Source: Notamacropus eugenii
Lineage: Eukaryota > Chordata > Mammalia > Diprotodontia > Macropodidae
Direction of reading: 5' to 3'
NCBI RefSeq assembly: GCF_028372415.1
Contig: NC_092872.1
Span: 14,908,479 to 14,972,478, forward strand
Length of the DNA stretch: 64,000 nucleotides
Shown here piece by piece: positions 19,775-29,969 of the stretch (the first letter of the stretch is position 1; every line of letters starts with the position of its first letter). The notes under the pieces were generated by a model that did not search any database, had not been told where the DNA came from, and was given only the letters and a program-made list of their open reading frames with translations. A program made the translations under genes and the position numbers.

Positions 19775-22700
19775 ATATATGTTTCATGTTAGCCATACAT
19801 TTGATAAGCATACCCTGACATGGTCTTTATCCAGATCAATGGGTTGTTGTCTTTTGTGCTTCAAGAGGACCCAAATGACATCGCTATGTTGGGGTCAAGA
19901 TACTGTGTGTTTGACTGTGGTTAATCAGATCAAAAGGAGCTTAGCTCAGAAGGGTCTACCACAGGTCAAGAACAAATAATCCATATGGATATTTGGAGTG
20001 GAGATGTCTTTATTTTGTACATCTCACATTTCTTTTGAGCTACTTCAGTTCTGCTTTACCCATAGAGCACAGTGCCTCCTTTAATGCAGACACGTCATGC
20101 TAGGGAAGCCTGTGCAATATCTTCCATGTCTCACAATTGATCCCAAAGTTCTTCAGACAAACCTGGAGAATGTCCTTGTAGTGCTTCTGCTTCTTCTGAT
20201 CTCCATATAAGCACTTACCTTGTGGGATTTCTCTACAAAACAGTCTTTTAGGTAAACATATGTTTGGTATTCAAACAACATGACCAGCCCATTGAAGTTG
20301 CATTCTCTAGTGTGTTTTGAATGCTTTGCGGTTCAGCTCAAGAAAGGACCTCAGTGTCCATTACCTTCAGGCGATCTTCAGAATCTTCCTAAGATAATTT
20401 AAATGGTAGAGATTTGTTTCCTGCCATGGCTCTGGTATATTGTCTTTGTTTCACAGGCATACAACAATGAGTTCAGCACAATGGCTCCATAGACTTTCAG
20501 TTTGGTAGGCAGGCTTATACCTCTTGTTTCGTTCTTTCAGAGACTCCCAAACACTGAGCTGGCTCTGGTGATGCATGCATCAATCTCATCGTCTATGCTG
20601 GCATTCCTAGAAAGTATACTGCCAAGGTAAATGAACTTATCTACAGCATTCAAAATGTCTACATTTGCTATAACTTATGGTTTCACATATGCATGATGAG
20701 GTGCTGGCTAATGGAGAACCTTTGTTTTCTTTGTATTAATTGTCAGGTCAAGTTTAGCAAAAGCAACAGAGAATCAGTCCATACTCTGCTGTATCTTAGT
20801 CTAAGAAACTGCATGAGTACACAATCATTTGCAAATAAAAAGTCACGTAGCAACTCTCCCTCCACTTTATTCTTGGCTTGTAACTTTTTCAGGTTAAATA
20901 ATTTGCCATCAGTGAGGTAGCTGAACTTGATGCTGTTTAGTCCTTGTTGAAGGTGTCTGACAACATCACTGAAAACCTCATACTAAAAAGCATGAGAATG
21001 AGCACGCATCCCTGCTTCAATTAAATGGTGGCTGGGAAAACACGAGAACTTCATCCATTATCCAGAACCTGTGCAAACATGCTATCATGAAACTGATGTA
21101 CAATATGGATGAACTTAGTCAACCAGATTTTGCCATGGTTTTCCACACATCTTCATATGTGGAGTTAGTCAGATTGATGAATATTGTGTAGAGACCTCTG
21201 TTTTGCTCCTGGCATTTCTTCTGGAATTGTCAGGCAGCAAGAATTGATATCAACTGTTCCTTGGTTCTTTCTGAAGCCACATGGGTTCTTGGGTAGATGA
21301 TCATCTTCCTGGTGAAGGATCAGTCTATTAAGTAGGACTCTGGAAAAAGATCATTGCTGGCAACTATTGAGAGACAGAGAGAGAGGACTTTATATACCAG
21401 CCTCCCCCTGGTTATTGTCACAGGAAATCTATTTCCTTTTCCTTTATAGAGCTGGACAATGGATGCATCCTTGAACTCCTGGGAGAGAACCTCCTCTTGC
21501 CATATAATCCATATTTCAGTCAGCTTCTGTATGAACAGTGGAACCCCTGCCTTGTAAATTTTAACTGGAATAGCGTCAACTCCAGGCACTTGCTACATGA
21601 AAGGACCCCTAATGGCATTTAGAACCTCTTCTTCAATTGGAAATTTAGCTAGAGAGGGATTAACTTTAATAAGGTCAGTGACTTCAGCATTGGCTGATGA
21701 CAGTCTGTTGAGAACAGTATTGGAGTGTTTATCCCATCTGTCCAGAATCATGTCCTTATCACTGTTCAGTGTGGTTTCATCCCTGCTGAGTAGTTGAGAT
21801 GCCCCACAGGTCTTTGTCTCATAAATAGCCTTCAGAGCATCATAAAAGTGCTTTGGGTTGTTACTATCAGCATAAAACTGAATTTCATTTGCCTTCTTAC
21901 TGAGCCAAGAATCCTGCATCTCTCTAGGCTTAGCTTATGCTTTATTTTTGATGGAGTTAAATGCTACCTTCTTAGAGATGAATGAACTTTTTTTTAAATT
22001 AGTAAACCCTGTGGAGTTCTCATTTTTTGTTTAGCAGCTTCTGAATTTCTCCATCATTTTCATCAAACCAGTCTTGATGTTTGTGATTGTTCTGGCCCAA
22101 ATGAGTAAACATGGTGCTGTATATCAAATCTCTGAAAGTTGTCCATTCCTTTTATGCTCTACTGTTGCTAAGCATATATTGACTCAGATTTCCCTCCAAG
22201 TTAGCAACAAACTGTTAATGTTCAGAGAAACAGTCTAATTTGTAGACATTAAGTCTTCTGGTAGTTATCTTTCCTTGTGGCTGCTGCTTCTATTGAATGG
22301 GATTGTTTAACTTGGCGAGGATAAGTCTGTGATCAGTCCAGCACACTCACCGCATGTTACCTTTGTCATTCTCATATCCTGTCTGTCCCTTCTCCTTACA
22401 ATGACACAATTTATTAAATGCTAATGTTTGTTATGAGGGTGCATCCACAAAATTTTATTGCATTTAGGTAAATGAGAGATAGTGTAGGAGATGAGGTCAT
22501 AAGATGCATTAGTCTTCAGTAGTAAGTGACCATTGCAATTTCTGTTTCCCTTACTTCTGACTCCCTGCCATGTCTGATAGTCTGTGCCTACTGTGGCATT
22601 AAAGTCACCCAGAGTTACAGGCTTGTCCTCTTTTGGCATATTGATGATGAGGTTCTCCAGGTCTTCAAAAAAAATTTCTTTGACTTCATCAAGGTTTGTC

Positions 22701-24020
22701 AATGGTGGTAACATACACCCTGATGATGGTGGCATGGTACTTTCCTGCAAGTGGCAGTCACATTATAGTGAGTTTGTCTTTCACTCCTTTTGGGAGGCAT
22801 TCATGCTTGTTGTCTAGATTACTTTTGATTGTGAAACCTATGTCAGCTTCATGGCGCTCTCTGTCACTGTAGCCACTCCAAAAATGTGTAGCCAGCTTCA
22901 GTTTTGGTAAGCTAACCTTCATTTGCCAGACTTTTTTCACCTAGGGCTATTTGGATGTGATACCTGTTAAGTTCTCTCACAACAAAAGCTATTTGTCCTT
23001 TAAGTCTACTGGAATTCATGTTGTCCATGAGCATGTGCACATTCCATGTACCAATGGTTAGTGAAATCATCTTTGCAAAAATTTTTGTACATTTATTTGT
23101 GTTTATACCACAGGGTTGGATCTATGCTCATTGTGGGATACAGACCAGGGTTAGGCTGGGTGAAACAGACAATTTTTAGGGAACCTTTTCTAACCCCTTC
23201 CTTACACCAGGCAGTGAGGAGTGTGGTTCTTTAAAAAAGTTGCTCAGATACTCAAGGGGCTGCTGAATCTCCCTGATGCTTCAATCTGGTGAGAAGACAA
23301 CCCTATGACCGGGGTTGCCTGTGCGTAGGGTTGTGGCTACAGTGCTCAGTGTATCCCTACCTGTTGCTTCATCACTTCCTGTTGCATAGGACTTTGAGGT
23401 TGGTAAAAATGGTAAAATAATATGGATGATGTCTTTTGGCTTGAGCATGAGTTGAATTTAAATGAGGCAGAGTTGTGTGAAGTCATTGGCCTTCCTCTCT
23501 CTTCCAGAGTCATCAAAATCCAGTGGCAAGATAAAAGTCAAGGTGACTGGTGATGGCTCAGGATACCGTGGATGACCTTGGCATCTTTGATGTCTAACCA
23601 AGTTCTAAGCATTCTACCATGCTTGATTCTGCCACCTACATTGGAACAAATTGTTTGCATCCACCCATTTTGCTGGAGAAAGTCTTCACATGCTTGGGGT
23701 AGATACCCCACAAATCACCAATGGGTTTGAGGTCCACAGGTTACCCTTAACCTGGTTTAGCCCATCTGCCTGTTTTACTGGAGTGTGGCCTCTGTGCATG
23801 CTATAGATTCTTAGAGCCACTGGTGAGAATTGGGTGTCAGATGGACATGAAAACTACAAATCTGCCCTGGAAAGAGCTCAGTAATTCTCACATCAAAGGT
23901 ATTAGTTTGTCCTGAACATCTGTACATGCCCAAATCTATTGAAGAGAAGGGTGGTAAGGACAGGTCCCTTGGCATTCCACCAGTAACCTTATATCGAGAT
24001 GCCTTTCAGCCATATTCTCT
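19775..24020 (-). mobile_element. CR1/L3 LINE remnant that received the RTE insertion
   Basis: The left flank (19785-19841: 'catttgataagcatacc' and 'tctttatccagatcaatg') and the right flank (23941-24020: 'taaggacaggtcccttggca', 'ttccaccagtaacc') are consecutive parts of antisense CR1/L3. The RTE at 19842-23929 lies between them. This fixes the order of insertion: CR1 first, RTE later. Confidence 0.65.
19842..23929 (-). mobile_element. RTE-clade LINE, near full length, degraded
   Basis: Minus-strand element of about 4.1 kb. The 5' region is at about 23929-23420. Apurinic-type endonuclease pieces lie at 22940-22758 (residues FWSGYSDRERHE) and 22750-22421 (GDFNATVGTD). A linker lies at 21919-21593. 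Reverse transcriptase starts at 21589 (VKIYKAG, SQEFKDASIVQLYKGKGNR). The usual F/YADD box reads FAND at 20835-20824, so a catalytic Asp is lost. The C-terminal part and 3' UTR reach 19842 and end near 'gtcctcttgaagcac' on the minus strand. The frame is broken many times. Imperfect repeats 'ccagatcaatg' (19831-19841) and 'ccaaatctattg' (23930-23941) are a likely TSD. It is related to opossum RTE and BovB. Confidence 0.9.
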
Positions 24021-24059
24021 CCTCGGTTCTTAACAGTAGAGTGTCCAGTAAGGATTTAG

Positions 24060-24215
24060 GTTGTTTCAGTACATGGCAATTTTCATGGCATGAAAGGTCT
24101 TTCAGCAAAGGTTGGAAGACCACTTGTTGAGGATGTTAAAAAGGGGGTTCATGGTTTAGGTATGGGTTGGAATAGATAATTTCTAAGGCTATTCACTATT
24201 CTTCAGTTCAGATCA
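24060..24215 (+). mobile_element. CR1/L3 3' end fragment
   Basis: 'aaaggttggaagaccacttg' and 'aggtatgggttggaatagat' are the CR1/L3 terminal region in sense. Confidence 0.6.
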
Positions 24216-24293
24216 TTAGATCTATCTTTATCATCCTGTTCCCATTTCTCTATCTTGTTCACAAAGATAATACAAGAAATTGTGTCAGATGCT

Positions 24294-24735
24294 GTATTGT
24301 TAATATATTTTTACTTAATTTGAAGATCTTTCCCACCCATTAGGCACATGTGACCTGCTTAAATCACATGGAAGCCTAAGTCACATGTGGTGGGAGGAAC
24401 TTGCTGAATGGATGAAACAGGAAGGGTAGAGCAGAGCTGGAAGAAAGTTGGTGAGAGAAGTTAGAGGGGAAAGAGAGAGAGGACACAGGCTGGCAGACAG
24501 CTAGGATTGTTTTGCTTGTGGGACAGCCCTGGCGCAAGGTGGGAGGGGTGGAAGGTTTGGAAATGGTGGTATCACCTGCAGTGATAATATGTATTGACTT
24601 CTTGGTTACTATGATGGATTTGGCTTTCTGGTGTTGGGATTCAGCTTTCTGGTGTTGGAATAAATATTTTTCTTCTGCCTTCTCTGTGGAGAGTCATAGT
24701 AACTGTTGGTACTGGAATATTGCCTTGGTGACACA
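24294..24735 (+). mobile_element. Solo LTR of an endogenous retrovirus, fossil
   Basis: A sequence of about 440 bp starting TG (tgtattgtta) and ending CA, with an AATAAA polyadenylation signal at about 24659 that sets the sense direction. The flanking CR1 sequence is duplicated as 'gatgct' (24288-24293 and 24736-24741; the match extends two bases outward to 'cagatgct'). No internal viral region is attached, so it is a solo LTR, presumably left by recombination between two LTRs. Its divergence suggests an old insertion. The class cannot be fixed; a 6-bp duplication would fit class II but is not decisive. Confidence 0.65.
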
Positions 24736-24741
24736 GATGCT

Positions 24742-24845
24742 TTGCTGAAATCTTGGTATATACTATGTTTTTCGTATGTCTAGGAATCTTGTCAGAAAAG
24801 GAAATGAGGTTAGTCTGATGGAAGTTATTCTTAATGAACCTGTAC
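24742..24845 (-). mobile_element. CR1/L3 LINE fragment, antisense, resumed after the LTR
   Basis: 'tgctgaaatcttggtatata' and 'aggaaatgaggttagtctga' continue the CR1 text ending 'gtcagatgct' before the LTR. Confidence 0.6.
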
Positions 24846-24861
24846 TGACCCTGTAACTAGC

Positions 24862-25257
24862 TAGGTGGTCTGGTGACCCTGGAGTCAGGAAAGCCTAAGT
24901 TCAAATGCAGCCTCCCACACTTATTAATTGTATCATCTTGTGCTCTCCCATTGGCACTCTCTCTCTCCCTGCTCCCTTGTTGCCATATAGTTCAAGTAAT
25001 CTTTGCTCTGGATTCAACATTGACATGGTTTTCCAAATGTAAAAGGGGAGGTACCCCTGTGAGGGAGAAAACAACTTCTAAGCAGCTTCAGAACTGTATT
25101 CCTCCTGGGGACCTATCTTCCTGGACAAGTCAGGCACTCTCTGTTTGCCTCAGTTCCCTTAACTGTAAAATTGGAATAATAATAACATCAATTTTCTGGG
25201 GTTGGGGTGAAGATTAAAGGAGATAATATTTGTAAAGTGCTTAGCACACAGATTTCA
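24862..25257 (+). mobile_element. MIR-type SINE split by an unclassified repeat
   Basis: The head (24862-24940: 'ctagctaggtggtctggtga', 'ccctggagtcaggaaagcc') and the tail (25122-25257: 'ctctgtttgcctcagttccc', 'aaattggaataataataac', 'tttgtaaagtgcttagcaca') belong to one SINE. The intervening 24941-25120 is a separate repeat also present at 28818-29030. Confidence 0.75.
24941..25120. repeat. Unclassified repeat, copy 1, inserted in a MIR
   Basis: About 180 bp. Shared landmarks with 28818-29030 are 'tttcaagtaatct'-like text, 'tggttttccaaatgtaaaa', 'gagggagaaaacaacttcta' and 'cttcagaactgtattcc'. The MIR around it gives its approximate borders. There is no A-tail, LTR-like end or open frame. Family and strand unknown. 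Confidence 0.6.
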
Positions 25258-25261
25258 TCCA

Positions 25262-25480
25262 CATGAATTAGAACTCTTCCATAGGCACTTTCTAGCTCAG
25301 TGTCTCTGGGAAAGCCATTTAACTGCTCCAAACCTCAGTTTTGTCATTTGTAAAATAAAGATAAGAATATTTATTTCACAGAGTTGTTGTGAGGCTCAAA
25401 AGGCAGAATGTACAGGAAATGCTTTGTAATGCTATACAAATGTGAGCTATTATTATTTTTAAAGTGACTTGCCCGGGACC
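25262..25480 (+). mobile_element. MIR SINE plus short antisense MIR piece
   Basis: 'tgtctctgggaaagccattt', 'tttgtcatttgtaaaataaa' and 'gttgttgtgaggctcaaaag' run to about 25448 in sense. 'aaagtgacttgcccgggacc' at 25460 is antisense MIR. Confidence 0.7.
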
Positions 25481-26238
25481 AGACAGTTAGGGACAAGTAT
25501 AGGGGAATGGAGAGAGGGGCAAGGGATAACTCCACTTCCATTTCTTTCTGTTTCAGTCTGCTTGTACAAGATACGAGAATGCTCTGGCTAGAAATCTCTG
25601 ACCATAGTAGTGCAAGGTTGGTTCCCAAAGTACAATGTTTTATTTCAAGTCAAATGGGCACCAGAGGTTTGTGATTGTTAGAATGTAACTTGTCACCCTG
25701 TCCAGAAATGTCCAGCCTTGGTTTTCCGGCTTCTCTCTAATATCCTGTACAAGACATTTGTCTTTTCTGGTGGTTGATTCCTGGCAGGCAGAGACAGCTA
25801 GTTTGTGATGGTTCATAGTTCCCTATAAACAGGCAGCTTTATGCTCTAGCAGCACTTTCTCATGTTGCGTGTTGGGCTGGCATTTGAAAGCGCCCGCACA
25901 AACTCAATTAAAATTGTGTTGACACCAGAGTGCAAAAGTGATGAATAGCAAAGCTACCAGATGTACCCGGACTGATTATACTGGAGCCACCTTCTCAGTT
26001 TCTCATGTAATTTTTTTTTAACGGGAAAATTGACTTTTCTGCTTTCACAGTTTCTTCAGCATATGGTGACAATAATATGTTCTTCCAGTGTTTCTTGCCC
26101 TGGGGTGGCTAGTGTGCTGTGGCTGAATGCTTGAGTCACCTCTACTGCACGTGAGAGGAAACCTGCTCCCAGGTGGATGATAGGCAGGTGATGTCAGTAA
26201 GGAAAAAAATGTGTCCGTATTTTAACCTTGAAAGTGAA
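25481..26238. other. Unique DNA, possible conserved non-coding segment
   Basis: No repeat landmarks between about 25490 and 26230. The part 25860-25960 mixes a GC-rich patch ('gaaagcgcccgcacaaac') with homeodomain-like 'caattaaaatt' and 'gtgttgacacc', which is unlike the surrounding AT-rich repeat debris. This is suggestive only; no exon or splice-site pattern is convincing. Confidence 0.35.
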
Positions 26239-26239
26239 G

Positions 26240-26665
26240 GTCTTGCATATACACACATACATGATGTGTGCATATACACATATGATGTGCACATACATGA
26301 TATGCACATGACATACATGACATGTGTGTATATACATACATGATAGACATGATAGATATCATTTGTATATATACATATATGATGTGTGCATATATAAATA
26401 TATGATATATAGGATACATGATGTATGTATATATACATATGATATCTAGGATATAAATGATGTATATATACACATATGTGATGTGTATATAGGAATATAT
26501 GGTATATGATACATGATGTGTATATACACATATGATATACATGCTGTGTGTAGACATACACATATGTGTATATATACATACACATATATACATATATACA
26601 TATAAATGAATATGTATGTTATATATGTATATGCATGTGTACTTGTATGTATATGTATGTCATCC
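26240..26665. repeat. AT-rich TG/CA/TA minisatellite-like tract
   Basis: About 425 bp of variations on 'atacatgatgtgtatata' and 'tatacacatatgat', rich in short palindromes. Two overlapping minus-strand frames of 123-147 codons (Ile/Tyr/His/Cys-rich) are artefacts of this tract. Confidence 0.9.
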
Positions 26666-26812
26666 CTGAGATGTCCGAATTTATTGCTGAAATCAGTTAA
26701 ACTGAAAAGTCTAACCTACCTTTAATTTTCCAGTTGTGTTGAGCTGTAGTATATTATGTGACCCTGGGAAAGTCACAATCTCTCAGGGTCCCAGGTTGCT
26801 CTCTAAGACTAT
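26666..26812 (+). mobile_element. MIR-like SINE fragment
   Basis: 'atgtgaccctgggaaagtca' followed by 'caatctctcagggtccc' resembles the middle of a marsupial MIR-type SINE. The RTE at 26829-27950 is inserted just after it. Confidence 0.45.
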
Positions 26813-26828
26813 AGATTCAAAAATTGAG

Positions 26829-27950
26829 CTAACTCTGGCAATGTATGCATCAACCTCTTTATCAATGTGTACACCCTTGGAAAGTACACTATTAAGGTAA
26901 GTGAACTTATCCACAGCATTTAAAACTTCTCGATTTGCTGTAATCGATGGTTCCACTTATGGATGGTGTGGTGGTGGCTGATGGAGCACCTGTGTTTTTT
27001 TGGTGTTAATTTTTAGGCCAATATTAGCACAGGCAGCAGAGAATCGATCCATACTTTGTTGCATCTCAGCTTCAGAGGCTGCATTGAGTATACAATCATC
27101 TGCAAACAGAAAATCATGCACTAATACTCCCTCCACTTTGGTCTTGGCTTGTAGCCTTTTCAAATTGAAGAACTTACCATCAGTACAGTAATTGACCTTG
27201 ATGCTGTGTTCATCCTCATTGAAAACTCAGTGTTTGGGAGGCTCTGAAGAAAGGTTTGGGAGAGAAGAGATATTAGACTGACTACCAAATTGAAGGTCTA
27301 CAGAGCTGTTGTGCTGACCTCGTTGTTACATGCTTGGGAAACATGGACAGTCTACCAGTGCCATGCCAGGAAACTGAATTGCTTCCATTTGAACTGTCTT
27401 AGGAAGATTCTGAGGATCATCTGGCAGGATAAGGTACCAGACACTGAAGTCCTTGCTTGAGCTGAACTGCCAAGTATTCAAACTATGCTTCAGAGAGTGA
27501 AACTCTGATGGGCTGGCCACATTCTTCAAATGCAAAATGTTTGCTTGTCAAAAAGACTAATTTATGGAGAGCTCGCATGGGGCAGGCGATCACACGGTGG
27601 CTAGAAGAAGCGATACAAGGACACTCTCAAGGTCTCTCTCAAGAACTTTAGATTTGACGGTGCAACATGGGAGACACTGGCACAGGACCGCTTAGCACGG
27701 CATGCCCACATCAGAAAAGGTGCTGTGCTCTTTGAGCAAAGCAGAATTGAGACAGCACAAAGTAAACGCAGGATGTGCAAATTCGGGATATTCACCCCAA
27801 ATATTCACCCAGACTATCTGTGCCCAACCTGTGGTAGAGCATTCTGGGCTTGTATTGGTCTGATTAGCCACAGGCAGACACACTGAAATTTCACTTTACA
27901 ATGGTGATGTCATTTTGATCCTCTTCGAAGAAGTAGGACCACAACCAATG
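26829..27950 (+). mobile_element. RTE-clade LINE 3' part with inverted 5' half
   Basis: Two adjoining pieces of one element in opposite directions. On the minus strand (27223 down to 26829) lies reverse transcriptase with an intact FADD box at 27106-27095, reading on to 'ARVSS' in the thumb region. On the plus strand (27224-27950) the element continues almost exactly where the first piece stops (SVWEALKKG, KLKVYRAV, CFHLNCLRKILRIIWQDK) through the C-terminus to the 3' end 'gatcctcttcgaagaagtag'. The last residues form a C2H2 pattern (CPTCGRAF...H...H) at 27821-27883, then a stop. Repeats 'agattcaaaaattgag' (26813-26828) and 'agattcaagaattagag' (27951-27967) are a probable TSD. The plus piece has a few frame breaks. 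Confidence 0.85.
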
Positions 27951-28024
27951 AGATTCAAGAATTAGAGATCTGCTTTGCCAGAAGGTATTTCCACACCCAC
28001 ACTGCAAGTTCCGCACCAGTGAAA

Positions 28025-28817
28025 TTAATAATAATGATAATGACAGCTAGCATTTATATATCACTTCAGGGTTTGTGAACCTTTTTACATACATTAGTTC
28101 ATTTGCTCCTCTCAAAACTCCTGGGAGGCAGGTACTATGATTATTCTCATTTTGAAGATGATTCACTGAGGCTGAAAGGGTTTAAGCGGCTGGCCAAAGG
28201 TCATATGCTTTGTTGTTCATTCTTTGTTTTCGAAGAAGATTTATGACATCACAATGAGTGATTTCTTGACTTGTGGTTGAGTTGGATTTAAGTGAAACAG
28301 CTGGACAGTCATCACCCTCACTCTCTCTTCCAGAGTCATTGAAGATCAGTGGTGAGACAATGACTTGGGATGCAGTGAATGATTTTGGCATCTTTGCTGC
28401 CTTGTCAAGCTTTAAGCCATCCACAGCGCTTGCTTCAGCTGCCTTCATGGGTATTGGAACAAATTGTCCTCATCCTCCCATTCTGCCAGGAGAAATCTTC
28501 ACATGCTAGGGGTAGGCATCTCTAACTCACCAATGGGTTTTAAGCCTATTGGCTACTCTCAGTGGTTTAGCCTGTCTACTGAGATGGTTTAGTGGGACAT
28601 GGCTGCTGTGCATGATACAGTTACTTGGAGCCACATGTGAGAGTTGGTGACAGGTGGACAATGAAAGTGGGCATAAAGCCCTAAAAAGGGCTTGGCAAGT
28701 TCTCACCAGAGGTGCTGGTCCTCTCTGAACACCTCATACACCCAGTACACCCATACCTAATATGTATCTGAAGTATATTTTAAACTGAGCTTTTCTTGAT
28801 TCTGGCTTCAGCACTCT
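28025..28817 (-). mobile_element. MIR SINE, antisense, split by an RTE-derived element
   Basis: The left part (28025-28200: 'gctagcatttatatatcact', 'ttcatttgctcctctcaaaa', 'ggccaaaggtcat') and the right part (28765-28817: 'gtatctgaagtatattttaa', 'cttcagcactctatcc') are consecutive in antisense MIR. The sequence between is the RTE-derived element. Confidence 0.75.
28205..28755 (-). mobile_element. Non-autonomous RTE-derived element (RTE 5' region joined to 3' end)
   Basis: Read on the plus strand it starts with the RTE 3' terminus in antisense ('gttttcgaagaag' and 'atgacatcac'). It then runs directly into text matching the 5' region of the RTE at 23420-23929 ('cttccagagtcattgaagat', 'gaatgattttggcatctttg', 'caccaatgggttttaagcc'). 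The whole coding part is missing. This is the build of RTE-derived SINEs such as those BovB produced in ruminants. About 550 bp, no open frame of note. Confidence 0.75.
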
Positions 28818-29035
28818 ATCCTTGCTCCCTCCAATTGGTATTCAACCCCCTGCTCTAGTCCTCTTCCCCTTGTCCCCTTATCCCCACAAATTTCAAGTAA
28901 TCTTTTCCCGGAATCCAACATTAATGTGTTTTTCCAAAAGTAAAAAGGTGGGGTGCCCTTATGAAGGAGAAAAACAATTTCTAAGGAGCCTCAGAATTGT
29001 ATTTCTTTCAGGGAGCTGTATTTCTACATAGGTCT
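28818..29035. repeat. Unclassified repeat, copy 2
   Basis: Matches 24941-25120 in the same orientation over about 190 bp: 'tttcaagtaatcttttccc', 'gtttttccaaaagtaaaa', 'gaaggagaaaaacaatttct' and 'cctcagaattgtatttct'. It starts immediately where the MIR head ends at 28817. Confidence 0.6.
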
Positions 29036-29968
29036 GGAGACTTTTGCTAAATTACAAAGCTTTAGGTGACACTGGCAAATGTGGAGAAAAGGGGGATTCC
29101 CAGGTGCCAGAATTTCTATTTCAAGGTGCTCTCTGTGCTCAAGGCCTTTCCCAAGTCATTGGTGTTCCATAGAGTATAGAAAATTGATCTGGGCCCACCT
29201 TTTTGTCTGCTGGAGGCAGGTGGACAGAGCAAATGAGTTCTCCAGAGGCTCTGCCTGGGTTAGAACCTCATGCTTCTGGGTACAGGAGTATGCTTAAAAA
29301 TGTGTGAATGATGGATTCAGTAGATAAGGACAGTTATGAACCTGGGTTCCAAGATGCACTTGTATTAGGAACGTAACTGAGCCAGGACAGAAACAGGCAA
29401 GTAGGAGTTGCCAGAATCTACAACCCTTCAGAGGCAATGGAAAGTCATGCCTATGGCCAGGCAATTTAACCTGAAAGCAATTTCAGTAGAGAGAGTTGGG
29501 AATACCCACAGGCTGCTAGCAGGAACTCTGCTAGAAAATGCATAGACCATTTCAAGAGGTGAGAGTGGGAGGTTAGGTCTGGTTTGAGAAACAAATTTAC
29601 TAAAATTTTTATGTTAAGTCAAATCTGAAAATTGAATCTGAAGTCCTCTTTAGAGGAGAGCTCGGAGAATTCATTTTCTTGGAAGAATGACAGTATAACT
29701 TAATTAACTCTACCAAAGGGAGAGTCTACCATGCCCTGCCTTTTGTATTTACTTCTCATTATGCTTCCCAATGGCTCTGTACTGGTTCTGATCCACTTTG
29801 CAAGGCAACTGCAGAGTCAAATAAATAGCTCTGGGGAGGTGGTTCAAATTACTTAAACACTGTTAAAGCTCAGGATGCAAACACAATTACATCTAGCTTC
29901 CCAAACTCTTCTGTCTCCTTTACAGGTACTTAAAAACTGACTTACACCTTTGCCAACAGTCAGCCACT
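29036..29968. other. Unique DNA
   Basis: About 930 bp without repeat landmarks or supported exons. Confidence 0.4.
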
Positions 29969-29969
29969 T

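Noticed and set aside
20693-22817. Plus-strand frames inside the RTE
   Set aside because: Antisense shadows of the minus-strand endonuclease and reverse transcriptase.
19842-23929. A functional host gene with endonuclease and reverse-transcriptase domains
   Set aside because: Domain order, target duplication and 3' end are those of an RTE LINE, and the frame is broken many times with a lost catalytic residue.
26142-26593. Two overlapping minus-strand frames of 123 and 147 codons
   Set aside because: Built wholly by the TG/CA/TA tract; composition is Ile, Tyr, His, Cys and Met in alternating patterns, with no domain.
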